From Clostridiales bacterium (lineage in GTDB: Bacteria; Bacillota; Clostridia; Oscillospirales; Oscillospiraceae), in contig DUPK01000062.1 of assembly GCA_012838345.1 (NCBI GenBank), forward strand, positions 1-45,547: a DNA stretch of 45,547 bases, in the 5' to 3' direction. Numbering within the stretch: position 1 is the first letter of the stretch; each line of letters begins with the position of its first letter. Positions 1 to 8,733 of this stretch are shown here, in pieces. Made by a program: the position numbers and the translations under genes. The notes under the pieces are model-generated. The model saw nothing but the letters and a program-made list of their open reading frames with translations. It was not told where the DNA came from and did not search any database.

Positions 1-65
1 ACTGCTTCCACAACTTTCTGTTTAAATTCTGCCGTGTATCGTTTGTTCGGCACTCCTTTTGGCAT
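1..65 (-). CDS. IS3-family transposase OrfA, N-terminal 21 residues only
   Basis: The ATG at 65 opens MPKGVPNKRYTAEFKQKVVE, the typical start of the OrfA helix-turn-helix protein of IS3/IS150 elements, which binds the IS ends and is made as a fusion with the OrfB integrase by frameshifting. The frame runs off the left edge. Only the N-terminus is visible, so the frameshift site, OrfB and the other inverted repeat cannot be checked. Confidence 0.7.
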   Translation of the reverse strand, partial: MPKGVPNKRYTAEFKQKVVEA

Positions 66-124
66 AAAAACACCCCAATCGTTATTCAGTATACCATACT
101 GTCTAACAATTGGGGTGCAGTTCA
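1..124 (-). mobile_element. IS3-family insertion sequence, 5' end (truncated by window edge)
   Basis: The element reads leftward. Its outer end, TGAACTGCACCCC on the minus strand, ends at 124 and looks like the terminal inverted repeat of IS150-type IS3 elements. Inside it a transposase OrfA begins at 65. Between them (71-118) is a long imperfect palindrome with arms CACCCCAAT and ATTGGGGTG and an inner CAGTAT-acc-ATACTG stem. The TATACT in this region is a plausible -10 for the transposase. The rest of the element lies outside the window, so completeness and activity cannot be judged. Family assignment is from the end sequence and the OrfA start only. Confidence 0.7.
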
Positions 125-150
125 AAAAGGCCTCCGGTTCAATTTTTTTT

Positions 151-208
151 GGTTCTATTAAAATGTTGGGATGCGACTGTTATGCAGCCCAACATTTATT
201 ATTGAACC
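151..208. repeat. 58-bp palindromic element, copy A
   Basis: The arms GGTTCTATTAAAATGTTGGG (151-170) and CCCAACATTTATTATTGAACC without its first base (188-208) pair over about 18 positions around a 17-base loop. A second element with the same 38-base core layout lies at 26432-26490. It sits between the IS end and the stop of the CapA gene, so it may also end transcription of that operon. Confidence 0.45.
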
Positions 209-220
209 CATAATGGCGGA

Positions 221-264
221 AATCAGGGCAGGCACGCCGGAAAGGTGCCGTGCCCGCCCTGAGA
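221..264 (-). terminator. Stem-loop downstream of the CapA/permease operon
   Basis: An 11-bp stem with one G-T pair, AGGGCAGGCAC and GTGCCCGCCCT, lies just past the stop codon at 285 on the minus strand. No T-run follows directly, so it is a weak or factor-assisted terminator, or an RNA 3' end. Confidence 0.35.
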
Positions 265-284
265 AGGTGTATAAAACGCTATAT

Positions 285-1469
285 TCAGTTTATGACCACA
301 TCGTCGCCGTCCCAACTGAACTTTGCGGTCAGCCCGGCCTCGCGGGTAATCCTTTCCACATAGTCGAAGACTTCCTGTCCCGTCTCGGTCCTGCCGTGCA
401 CATAGGGCCTGCCGTCCTTCTCGACCTTCATCGGGACGTAGCGGTAGGATACGACCTTTTTGTCCTCAATAAGGAGCTTGGCGACAATGCAGTAGATTGA
501 TTCGGGGTGGAAGGGGTAGGTCGGATACTCGGGGTCCGGGACGAAACCGAAGCGCTCGACCCTCTTTTTTATCCACTCCTCATTGTGGCTGTCCTTGGTG
601 TCGAATATCTTGCCCTTAAAGCTCGGAGACAGGTGCGGTACCCACATGATGAAGTTGTTAAGGCCGTGGTAAATCGCCTTTCCCTTATACATCTCTATTC
701 CGTGCAGGATATGGGAGTGTGTCGCCATGACGGCATCGGCTCCGCTGTCTATCGCCATGCGGCACAGTAGCCTCTCATAGGGGGCAACGGTCACAGGCCT
801 GTGCACATAGCCCTTATGGAAGTAGACAAGCAGGATGTCGCACTCGGTCTTAGCTACGGCTATCTGGTCTGCAACAGTAAGATAGCTCTCTTCGTCGATA
901 AAGTTAAACGCCATGCACTCCTCGTTGATGGGTATGGGCTTTTTTAGCTCCCAGATGTCGTTTTCAAGGCGGGTCCTTTTCTGTTCGAGCTGGCTTAAGG
1001 GGATATAGGCGCGCTTAAAGTTTACAAAGGCAGTGCCCGCCTTGTCGGTATCGGCGAAGGATTTTTTGGGGCCCTGGGCGTTGTAGGCAAGGACGCCTAT
1101 CCTGACGCCGCCCTTTTCGACGAATCCGGGCTTTGAGGCTTCCTCGATGTTCATGCCGCCGCCGCAGCATGCTATGCCGTTTTTTTTGCACCAGTCGATG
1201 GTGTCCTTTACGCCCCTGTCGCCGAAGTCGTAGAAGTGATTCCCCGAAAGGGTCAGAAGGTCGAACTTTCCTATCAGTGGAGACAATACCGAGGTCGTCC
1301 TATTAATTCCGGCAAAATCTGTGACCTCGCTGACGAAGGGCTCTTCAAGCTGCGCCATACGGATGTCGGCGCTGTCAAGCAGCCCGTTTACTCCCTCGAA
1401 ATAGAAGGCGGAGTTCTCGCCGACGCTCATGTCCCCGCCGAAAAGCAGGGTGAGTTGGTTCTTTTTCAT
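285..1469 (-). CDS. CapA-family (PGA_cap) metallophosphatase-like protein
   Basis: The 394-residue protein matches the CapA fold related to calcineurin-like phosphatases, known from poly-gamma-glutamate capsule synthesis but widespread in other settings. Visible motifs are GGDMSVGE near residue 12, GNHFYDFG near 76 (the GNH metal motif), and THSHILHG followed by YHGLNNF in the C-terminal half. There is no signal peptide or membrane helix, unlike capsule CapA, so a cytoplasmic hydrolase is more likely than a capsule protein. It ends 33 bp upstream-to-downstream of the permease gene 1503-2798 and is clearly its operon partner; no other pgs/cap gene is present. Substrate unknown. Confidence 0.8.
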   Translation of the reverse strand: MKKNQLTLLFGGDMSVGENSAFYFEGVNGLLDSADIRMAQLEEPFVSEVTDFAGINRTTSVLSPLIGKFDLLTLSGNHFYDFGDRGVKDTIDWCKKNGIACCGGGMNIEEASKPGFVEKGGVRIGVLAYNAQGPKKSFADTDKAGTAFVNFKRAYIPLSQLEQKRTRLENDIWELKKPIPINEECMAFNFIDEESYLTVADQIAVAKTECDILLVYFHKGYVHRPVTVAPYERLLCRMAIDSGADAVMATHSHILHGIEMYKGKAIYHGLNNFIMWVPHLSPSFKGKIFDTKDSHNEEWIKKRVERFGFVPDPEYPTYPFHPESIYCIVAKLLIEDKKVVSYRYVPMKVEKDGRPYVHGRTETGQEVFDYVERITREAGLTAKFSWDGDDVVIN

Positions 1470-1502
1470 TTTAACCTCCTTTTATTGATACTCCATGGCC
1501 TA

Positions 1503-2798
1503 TTAATGATAGAAGATACCGAATACGCCCAAGAAGGCCAAAACTGCGCTGATGACGACCATAAGTATCGCGTATAGTATCATTGGTCCGACTATTTTTT
1601 CCTTCATTTTGGCGTCCGTGCAGCCTATACTGGCCAAAGTTCCACCCATTGAGAAGGGGCTGAAGCCCGCATACTGAAGGCCAACCAGCATTGCCGAGGC
1701 CAGAGCGAGCGGGTGAACTCCGGAAGCGGCCGCTATGCCGGGAATGATACCGGTGAGCAGCGGCTGAACGACGCCACCAGAGACGACGAGGCTAAGGGCG
1801 CCGGAGACGAGCAGGAACAAGGGGGTCACAAGAGCCTTCGGGATGTTGCCGCCAAGCCAGGCGCCGATTGTATCCGCAATTCCTATTTTTGCCGCCAGTC
1901 CCACAAGGGTTCCCGTGCCGCAGACCATAATAATCGCGGTCCAGGGTATTCTGGTCTTTATAACCTCCTGGATGTCGCCGAGTTTGCATATATGGCAGAC
2001 AACGATACCTATGGAGGCTAGGACGCGGAAATCGAGATACCTAGTCATCCAGTTCGTTACAGGGTTCTTGTAGAAGAGATTTACAATAATGGGAACGACG
2101 AGAATGATTGCAAGTGTTACAATTATTACGAGAGTGGTTTTTTGCTGCTTGTTCAGGGGCTCCGGCTTTTCAGCCTCGGAAAGCTGTTTGCCTTTGAAGC
2201 CCTTCTTTATGATGAAAACCACGACGTAGAATATGGTAAGGAAAATTAAATTGTAGGTGAAGTTCACAAGCCCGACCTTATTTGCAGCATCGTTTCCCAA
2301 GGTATCGACGAGTATACCTGTCTTTTGCGCAAAGTCCTGAGTCCAGGGAAGGAGACTTGACCCGGTGCCTCCGCAGAAATAACCCAGAGCGGCTAAAACC
2401 GGGTCGACGCCGAGCTCAATGACTATTCCGAAGAATATAGGCGAGAGGAACAGCGGGGCGGCGGTTGTGCCGGCACCGAGAGCCATGACGACCCATGTGG
2501 TTACGAGAAAGATTAGGGGCACTGCCCAGGTTATTTTTCTGGTGGCGTACAGAATCTTCATTGCGATTACCTTGAAGGTTCCGTTGTCCATGCCGAAGCC
2601 ATAGAAAAACGCTCCGAGCAGCATGTAGAAGAAAAGGCTCAGGGGGAATACTCCGACCACGTCGTTGGGGTTTACTTTAAAGAATACAGAGCCGCACAGG
2701 AATGCCATGGCGAGGGCCACGGCGCCAATATTGGTTTTGAGCTTTATGCCAATAACGATTGCAAGGATGATTGCAACGATGAAAATCAGAACATTCAT
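1503..2798 (-). CDS. MatC-like/SLC13-type (ion transporter superfamily) permease
   Basis: A 431-residue polytopic protein of about 11-12 hydrophobic segments. The N-terminus resembles the dicarboxylate carrier MatC domain, and a glycine/serine-rich re-entrant stretch (GGTGSSLLPWTQ) near residue 140 and a second Gly-rich segment (SGALSLVVSGGVVQP) near 335 fit the two-repeat SLC13/ArsB-type fold. Known relatives move dicarboxylates or other organic anions. The start at 2798 follows AAAGGAG with good spacing; a start 12 codons upstream would lack an SD. It is first in an operon with the CapA-like gene and divergent from a PucR-type regulator, which suggests substrate-induced uptake. Substrate cannot be told from sequence. 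Confidence 0.75.
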   Translation of the reverse strand: MNVLIFIVAIILAIVIGIKLKTNIGAVALAMAFLCGSVFFKVNPNDVVGVFPLSLFFYMLLGAFFYGFGMDNGTFKVIAMKILYATRKITWAVPLIFLVTTWVVMALGAGTTAAPLFLSPIFFGIVIELGVDPVLAALGYFCGGTGSSLLPWTQDFAQKTGILVDTLGNDAANKVGLVNFTYNLIFLTIFYVVVFIIKKGFKGKQLSEAEKPEPLNKQQKTTLVIIVTLAIILVVPIIVNLFYKNPVTNWMTRYLDFRVLASIGIVVCHICKLGDIQEVIKTRIPWTAIIMVCGTGTLVGLAAKIGIADTIGAWLGGNIPKALVTPLFLLVSGALSLVVSGGVVQPLLTGIIPGIAAASGVHPLALASAMLVGLQYAGFSPFSMGGTLASIGCTDAKMKEKIVGPMILYAILMVVISAVLAFLGVFGIFYH

Positions 2799-3128
2799 GT
2801 TTTTTCTCCTTTCAAATATTATATCGGATTCCACGCTTAAACTGCTGCTTATTCCTTATGTACAGAACGAAGAACATAACTGTTTTCCTCTGTTTCCCCC
2901 CTCATCCCCCTTTGTGAATACTTGAATACATATTAAACATATGATGTACAACTTAAATAAACAACGTATAAATTGCTGCAATTCTTTAGTAAAAAATGTG
3001 CAAACCGCAATGATTAAGCGATAGATTTTATAGTAGCTTGTACATTGACACGGGGAACTGAACTGGTAAAATAGTATTAGTACCAGGTATGATAGGTAGC
3101 GATACCCTTATGTAAGGGAGGGGTGTGC
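2799..3128. promoter_or_regulatory. Divergent control region with paired TTGTACAT boxes
   Basis: No gene is seen here. Rightward: TTGACA (3045-3050), 16 bp, TAAAAT (3067-3072). Leftward: TTGTAC (2951-2946), 17 bp, TATTCA (2928-2923). An 8-bp box TTGTACAT stands at 3038-3045, touching the rightward -35, and its inverse ATGTACAA at 2944-2951, covering the leftward -35. The symmetry suggests an operator for the regulator encoded at 3129. The leftward leader is long and purine-rich. Confidence 0.5.
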
Positions 3129-4736
3129 ATGCTTAACATGGCTTACATAATGGCGGCAATGGCCGGGAACATCACCGCGCGCCACATTAATTTCCCGACA
3201 GATGCGCTTGAACGGGTCCGTCTTCTGAATGACCCGTCTTTTATTGATGAAGATACGCTTTACATTGCCGCCCGAGGCCTGGATTTATCCGCCCTGCCCG
3301 ACGGGAAACGGTGCACGCTTATGCTTGCACGCGGCACAAGGGACATATCCCAATATACAGGCATGAAAACGCTGAATATAATAGAAACCGACCTTGAACT
3401 GACGGAGCTGTTTAACAGGGTTATGGATGTAGTTGAAAGGTTCGACATATGGATTTCGAGCCTTGAAACCGCTATGTACAAAAATAGGGATATGGATGAA
3501 CTAATCAACCTGGGAGCAAGTATGCTGGGCGCCCATGTTTTTCTCTTAAATGTAGGTTTTAAGGTCGTAGCCAGCAATACTGATGTCCAGATAGATAACC
3601 CGTATTCCGAAGAGCTTATCGAATGCGGGTATCAGAAATTCAAAACCGTAAGAGAAATTACCACTGACGCCAAGATTTTGCGCGCAGATACTCCGGAGTT
3701 TAGGATGATGAAGTGGGCGGAGCTGCGGCTTCCGAGAACGGATAGGCTGTACTTTGCCTATTTCATCAAGTTCAGGGGCAGTGTTATTGCGAGGCTTAAC
3801 ATAATCTTCCCGTTCAGCGAGCCTGACGAAGTATTCACCTGTCTTGCAACGGAATTCTGTCGCCGCGTGGAGCTGCTCTTCCTTGAAACCCAAAAGGACA
3901 GGATGATTGACCGTATTAAATACGACGCGCTCATAGCCGACCTGATAGAGTGCAGGATAAAGTCCCAAGAGGAGCTAAATGACCGTCTCGCGCTCTCCGC
4001 CGTGAGCGTCAAGAAATATTACTACTGCATTGTAATAGAATGCGAAGACTGCGAGCGCAAACCCAACCGACGACAGATTTACGGGGAGCTGGATATGCTC
4101 TTCCCCGGCTGCCTGCTGACGACATACCGGAACAACATAGTTGTGCTCGTTTTCCGCTCTTACGAGAGCGAGCCGCTTGAGTACGACCGGGAGGCTTTCA
4201 ACGGGCTGCTAGAGTGTTATAAGGCCTATGCCTGCATAGCCAACCGCTCGCGGTTCCTGCTCGCGTTGCCCGATACTTACAGACAGGCCACGGCGGGAAT
4301 TCGGTTTGGGAAAATCTTCTGCACGGAAAAGGGAAACAGGATTTTCAGATACGAGGATTACAGCATGTATCACATAGTCCAGATATGCGAGGAAGACCGC
4401 AGGGCCTGTTTTAACGACGATAATCTTATTCACCTGTGTCATCCGGGTATAATCTGGCTCCTGCGCTACGACCTTGTAAACAACACGAACATGCGCGAGG
4501 TTGCGGTTTGCTATTTGAAAAACAATCGAAACTGCACTTTAACCGCGGCGATGTTGAACCTGCACCGAAATACCCTCTTATATAAAATACAGAAAATAGA
4601 GGATTTGCTCGGGGAGAGCCTGGACAATCCGGAGCTGCAGCAGAGGCTTCTCTTTTCCAACACGGTGGTGGAATATATCCTGAAGGTTCAGCAGTCCAAC
4701 CCTCTCAGCTTCGACAATCATTTCACGGCATTGTAA
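3129..4736 (+). CDS. PucR/CdaR-family transcriptional regulator
   Basis: A 535-residue regulator. The C-terminal ~60 residues (VAVCYLKNNRNCTLTAA to the LHRNTLLYKIQKIEDLLG stretch) are the HTH_30 DNA-binding domain of PucR/CdaR/SdaR proteins. The middle (about 280-400) fits the degenerate GGDEF-like CdaR domain. The N-terminal ~120 residues resemble the variable sensory part of purine-catabolism type regulators. The ATG at 3129 sits 7 bases after GGAGG; an in-frame GTG at 3123 is too close to it. Family members usually activate adjacent transport and catabolic genes when the substrate is present; here the natural target is the divergent permease/CapA operon. Confidence 0.85.
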   Translation: MLNMAYIMAAMAGNITARHINFPTDALERVRLLNDPSFIDEDTLYIAARGLDLSALPDGKRCTLMLARGTRDISQYTGMKTLNIIETDLELTELFNRVMDVVERFDIWISSLETAMYKNRDMDELINLGASMLGAHVFLLNVGFKVVASNTDVQIDNPYSEELIECGYQKFKTVREITTDAKILRADTPEFRMMKWAELRLPRTDRLYFAYFIKFRGSVIARLNIIFPFSEPDEVFTCLATEFCRRVELLFLETQKDRMIDRIKYDALIADLIECRIKSQEELNDRLALSAVSVKKYYYCIVIECEDCERKPNRRQIYGELDMLFPGCLLTTYRNNIVVLVFRSYESEPLEYDREAFNGLLECYKAYACIANRSRFLLALPDTYRQATAGIRFGKIFCTEKGNRIFRYEDYSMYHIVQICEEDRRACFNDDNLIHLCHPGIIWLLRYDLVNNTNMREVAVCYLKNNRNCTLTAAMLNLHRNTLLYKIQKIEDLLGESLDNPELQQRLLFSNTVVEYILKVQQSNPLSFDNHFTAL

Positions 4737-4760
4737 ATCAGGCAATCAGCCCTGAAATAA

Positions 4761-4782
4761 AAAGGCTCCGGAAGGAGCCTTT
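4761..4782 (+). terminator. Intrinsic terminator of the PucR-type regulator gene
   Basis: A perfect 9-bp stem AAAGGCTCC / GGAGCCTTT with a 4-base loop, flanked by A and T residues, 24 bp after the stop codon. Confidence 0.7.
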
Positions 4783-4864
4783 TATGGCATTGGAACCATC
4801 TCTATGTTAATGGGAATTTATAAATAAGGGTTTCATCAGAAGTGAACAAGCTGCTAATTCCATT

Positions 4865-4905
4865 AAGCCTCTGGAAGCCTTGTAAAACAAGGCTTCCAGA
4901 GGCTT
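4865..4905. terminator. Long perfect hairpin between convergent genes
   Basis: An 18-bp stem AAGCCTCTGGAAGCCTTG pairs with its inverse around TAAAA. It lies between the convergent regulator and MFS genes and can act on both strands, most likely ending the leftward MFS transcript. Confidence 0.65.
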
Positions 4906-4930
4906 TAGTAATCCACTCGATGATTAGTTT

Positions 4931-6160
4931 TTACATATTTTCAGCAGCTTTTAGATTTCTGTTTATAATTTTGCGTGTGACAACGTAGACCAACAGGGCA
5001 AGCGCAATTGGTATTATGGCAAAGAGATACAAGGTCGAGTAAGCGCGACCCGTACTTTCATATGTCTTGAGAACTATTCCGCCAATCATAGGCCCGAGGA
5101 ACTGCCCGAGATCGATTCCGAGAAAGTTCGTATTGCTGGCAACCCCTCGTTTTATCGGCGTTACCGACTGAATGCAGAGAACTTGAACTGAGGGCAGCGT
5201 AGCGCCGAAGCCGACAGCTGATAAAACCGCGCCCAGATAAACTGTTGCCATACTTTTACTAAGACCAATAACCGCAAACGACATTCCGCAAATAATAAAG
5301 CCCGTTACAATTACTAGTCCGACCCCAATTTTATCTATAATTCTGCTGCAGGCGAGCCGGAATATAAGCATGGCTATCGCATGTACCAGGAAGAATGAAC
5401 CTATGTTTGAAAAGCCCTTCTCCGCCGAGTAGGGTATCATGTAAGCGGAAAACAGGCTGTATGATACAAAAAGCAGCATAATCAATATTGAAGGGGGTAT
5501 CGCCTGAGTTGCTATAATATTTTTATACCACGGACCAACTTCTTTCAGCTCCTCTTTGCTGTGCTGCACAGGTTTCGACAGTATGCAGGGAACGAGAGCG
5601 AGCACCATAATCACCGCGGCGATTAGGAAGGACAGCTTAAAGCCTCCACCGCCGCCCATGTGTACATCGCCGTAGTTTCGCAACGCAATCCCGATTGACG
5701 GTCCGACTGCCAGCGCGAGGGAGTTGCCGGCGTTGTAGATGCCCATGCCCATGCCCAGTTTCTCCTTGGGAAGGCTGTCGCTCGTCAATGCCATCAAAAG
5801 CGAGCCCACTATGCTAAACTCTATCCCCTGGAGAATACGCGCCGCTATAAACCAGCCCATATCCTGAAAAACCGCGTATATAAAATATACTATGGCACCC
5901 AAAGCATAGGACAGTATTAAAAGCATTTTGCGATTAAACACCGTTATCACGGGGCCGGAAACCGGGCGCATCAGGAACGCAACACCGAAATAAAGGCCCG
6001 ACATAAAGCCGATAAGGACCGTATCGGCACCGAGCCATCCGCCGTATTGAACTATTAATGGGTTTACAATATTTTGTGATAGGGCTAAAAATGCGTTAGC
6101 AATTAACATGAAAACGTATGTTTTATTCCAAATAGTTTGTTTATTAGCCAAATTTGTCAC
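4931..6160 (-). CDS. Major facilitator superfamily (MFS) transporter
   Basis: A 409-residue membrane protein with about 12 hydrophobic segments and the MFS layout: a loop motif near residues 60-75 (YFGVAFLMRPVSGPVI, including the RP of motif A), a charged central loop (residues 195-215), and a second six-helix half. It resembles the sugar/drug efflux type of MFS more than substrate-specific sugar symporters. GTG start at 6160 with AGGAG 10 bases upstream. It is monocistronic, convergent with the PucR-type regulator and separated by a terminator, so it is probably not part of that module. Substrate unknown. Confidence 0.85.
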   Translation of the reverse strand: MTNLANKQTIWNKTYVFMLIANAFLALSQNIVNPLIVQYGGWLGADTVLIGFMSGLYFGVAFLMRPVSGPVITVFNRKMLLILSYALGAIVYFIYAVFQDMGWFIAARILQGIEFSIVGSLLMALTSDSLPKEKLGMGMGIYNAGNSLALAVGPSIGIALRNYGDVHMGGGGGFKLSFLIAAVIMVLALVPCILSKPVQHSKEELKEVGPWYKNIIATQAIPPSILIMLLFVSYSLFSAYMIPYSAEKGFSNIGSFFLVHAIAMLIFRLACSRIIDKIGVGLVIVTGFIICGMSFAVIGLSKSMATVYLGAVLSAVGFGATLPSVQVLCIQSVTPIKRGVASNTNFLGIDLGQFLGPMIGGIVLKTYESTGRAYSTLYLFAIIPIALALLVYVVTRKIINRNLKAAENM

Positions 6161-6509
6161 CCTGTTTTACTCCTACGTTTCTATGGTTTCTTTTCTTGCG
6201 AACATGTTCATTCTTTTCTGCTCGGTTAATAATCTCTTTTGCGCCAAAGAAGCGGCGGAGCATTCATAGACTTGCGGAAATGGTTTTAGCAATCTTTAAT
6301 GCAGATATACAGTTTCGGCAACCGGAAAGCTTTCGGAATTGCTTTATATACTGCCCGCAACGCCCGCGGCTCTTTATTTACAAAATACGATAATTAGCTT
6401 ACAAGATAATTGGCAACAAGAGGGAAAAAGCCAATGTTTGGATATGCGGAAGGAGAAACTTTATGGGGCATAAGCATTAAGCCCATACCCCATTGGTCAA
6501 TATTGGATG
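6161..6509. other. 349-bp intergenic region without a supported gene
   Basis: The region between the MFS and pyrophosphatase genes holds the MFS ribosome binding site at 6171-6175 and a weak stem (ATGGGG / CCCCAT near 6462-6492) that may end the pyrophosphatase mRNA. No convincing protein-coding frame is seen. Confidence 0.4.
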
Positions 6510-8597
6510 TTACAGAATTGAGAATTTGACGATTAGGCTGGCGAAAACAATTGAAACCGTGGATACCAGCTTTATGAGTATGTTCAGAGAAGGTCCCGAG
6601 GTATCCTTGAACGGGTCGCCTATGGTGTCGCCTATAACGGCTGCCTTGTGTTCATCCGAGCCCTTGCCGTTCAGATAGCCGCTCTCTATGAACTTTTTGG
6701 CATTATCCCAGGCGCCGCCCGAGTTGCTCATAAATACTGCCATGGCAAATCCGGCAACAGTTGTGCCGCACAGAAGACCGACCACACCGTTTGCGCCAAG
6801 TATAAGGCCGGCAACTATGGGTACGATTACGGCTAATGAGGCGGGAAGCACCATTTCCTTAAGAGCGCCCCTTGTGCAAAGGTCAACACAGGCTGCATAG
6901 TCGGGGTCAGCCTTGCCCTCCATAATTCCCGCAATTTCGCGGAACTGACGGCGAACTTCGACGACTATGCTCTGCGCAGCTGACTGAACAGAGGACATGG
7001 TGAGAGCAGAGAATACAAATACGAGCATTACTCCGATAAAAAGACCTATGAGAACGGTGGGGTTTACAAGGGACAAATCAACGGCTTTGCCCGCCTCGGT
7101 CATCTTAACGGAGGCGATGTCGACATAGGACACAAGCAGAGCCAGTGCCGTAAGCGCTGCCGAACCGATTGCAAAGCCCTTACCTGTGGCTGCCGTCGTG
7201 TTGCCGAGGGAGTCGAGAGCGTCGGTACGCTCGCGCACCTTTTGGTCGAGGTCTGCCATCTGGGCTATGCCGCCTGCGTTGTCGGCGACCGGTCCGTAGG
7301 CATCGGTTGCAAGTGTGATGCCAAGTGTAGAGAGCATTCCGACGGCGGCAATGGCAATTCCGTAAAGGCCCTGACTAAAGCTGGCTGCGCCGCCGGCGGC
7401 GAAAAAGCTGATTAAAACAGCGGCACTGACAATCAGTATGGGAGCCGAAGTGGATACGAGACCGAGGGAAATGCCGCCGATGATGACGGTTGCAGGTCCC
7501 GTTTCGGAGGCATCCGCAAGTTTTTTGGTGGGCTTGTATGTTTCGGAAGTGAAGTATTCGGTGAAATATCCAATTGCGCAGCCCGCCGCAAGACCGCAGA
7601 GGATGGCCACGTAGATGCCCATTTTGCCGCTCATAATGAAGTAGGTGAGGGGAGCGGCTATAACAGCGGCGAGAATGGCCGCTATATAGGTGCCTGTACG
7701 CAGTGTTTTGAGCAGCGCCTTTTGGTCGGCATCTTCCTTAGTGCGGATGAAGAATGTGCCGATAACCGAAGATACGACTCCTACGACAGCGATGGCAAGG
7801 GGAAGGAACATGCCTGCCCAGCCGTAGCCTGCCGTTGTGCTGAGGGCCAAAGTAGCGAGGATTGCGCCGACATAGGACTCATATAGGTCCGCGCCCATGC
7901 CCGCGACGTCGCCTACGTTGTCGCCCACGTTGTCCGCGATAACAGCGGGGTTTCTGTGGTCGTCCTCGGGGATGCCGGCCTCGACCTTACCTACGAGGTC
8001 AGCACCGACGTCGGCCGCTTTAGTGAAGATGCCGCCGCCGACACGGGCAAACAGCGCCATTGCCGAAGCGCCCATGCCGAACATGACCATAGTTGTGCCT
8101 ATGGTGAAGGAATCTGCCCTGAACACATATTTAAGCAGATGGAACCACAAAGAAATGTCAAAGAGCCCCAGACCGACAACCGTAAAGCCCATGACCGCGC
8201 CCGAAGAAAAGGCAACCCTAAGGCCCTTGTTGAGGCTTTCGCTTGCCGCATTAGCCGTGCGCGCATTGGCTGAAGTTGCAATCTTCATTCCAATAAAGCC
8301 TGCCAGAGCGCTGAAACATCCGCCTGTCAGGAAGGCAAATGGCACAAACTTAGAAACAAGGCCCGCAATGGCTAGCAGGGCGAGTATTATGACCATTGCG
8401 ATAAAGAACTTGAGTACGCTGGTATACTGCCTTTTGAGAAAAGCATTCGCACCCTGACGGATTGCCTCAGCAATTTTCTGCATTGGCGGGGTGCCTTCTG
8501 AATAGGACATGACCTTTCTGCTCTGCGCATAGGCAAAGCACAGTGCAATCAAAGCACCAAGGATACCGATCCAGAACATGTTCTCCAATTTCAACAT
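6510..8597 (-). CDS. hppA: Membrane-bound ion-translocating pyrophosphatase (K+-dependent type)
   Basis: The 695-residue protein couples PPi hydrolysis to H+ and/or Na+ pumping across the membrane. It has about 16 membrane segments and the full set of signature motifs: FTKAADVGADLVGKVE at 191-206, DNVGDNVGD at 222-230 and DAYGPVADNAGG at 432-443. GNTTAATGKG at 465-474 has Ala where K+-independent enzymes carry Lys, so this is the K+-dependent class; whether it pumps Na+ or H+ is not settled by eye. The start is uncertain: GGGAG lies directly against the ATG at 8597, while an ATG six codons in (8579) has a closer-to-normal GGAG. In fermenters such pumps recover energy from biosynthetic PPi. 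Confidence 0.95.
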   Translation of the reverse strand: MLKLENMFWIGILGALIALCFAYAQSRKVMSYSEGTPPMQKIAEAIRQGANAFLKRQYTSVLKFFIAMVIILALLAIAGLVSKFVPFAFLTGGCFSALAGFIGMKIATSANARTANAASESLNKGLRVAFSSGAVMGFTVVGLGLFDISLWFHLLKYVFRADSFTIGTTMVMFGMGASAMALFARVGGGIFTKAADVGADLVGKVEAGIPEDDHRNPAVIADNVGDNVGDVAGMGADLYESYVGAILATLALSTTAGYGWAGMFLPLAIAVVGVVSSVIGTFFIRTKEDADQKALLKTLRTGTYIAAILAAVIAAPLTYFIMSGKMGIYVAILCGLAAGCAIGYFTEYFTSETYKPTKKLADASETGPATVIIGGISLGLVSTSAPILIVSAAVLISFFAAGGAASFSQGLYGIAIAAVGMLSTLGITLATDAYGPVADNAGGIAQMADLDQKVRERTDALDSLGNTTAATGKGFAIGSAALTALALLVSYVDIASVKMTEAGKAVDLSLVNPTVLIGLFIGVMLVFVFSALTMSSVQSAAQSIVVEVRRQFREIAGIMEGKADPDYAACVDLCTRGALKEMVLPASLAVIVPIVAGLILGANGVVGLLCGTTVAGFAMAVFMSNSGGAWDNAKKFIESGYLNGKGSDEHKAAVIGDTIGDPFKDTSGPSLNILIKLVSTVSIVFASLIVKFSIL

Positions 8598-8733
8598 CTC
8601 CCATTATAGTAATCTTCTATTATTCCGTTACCCACTGATATGGGCACTATTTACTTGATGACTGAAGATAGGGTATAATTCGGATGTGTCCGCAGCACAG
8701 GCACATCAGTAGCCAACGGTATAAACAATCTAT

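Noticed and set aside
6463-6480. Five-codon frame MGHKH with a perfect SD before hppA's 3' end
   Set aside because: Too short to judge; no gene follows on that strand that it could regulate.
7897-8457. 186-codon plus-strand frame inside hppA
   Set aside because: It is the antisense shadow of a highly conserved gene with strong third-position bias; no SD, no family resemblance.
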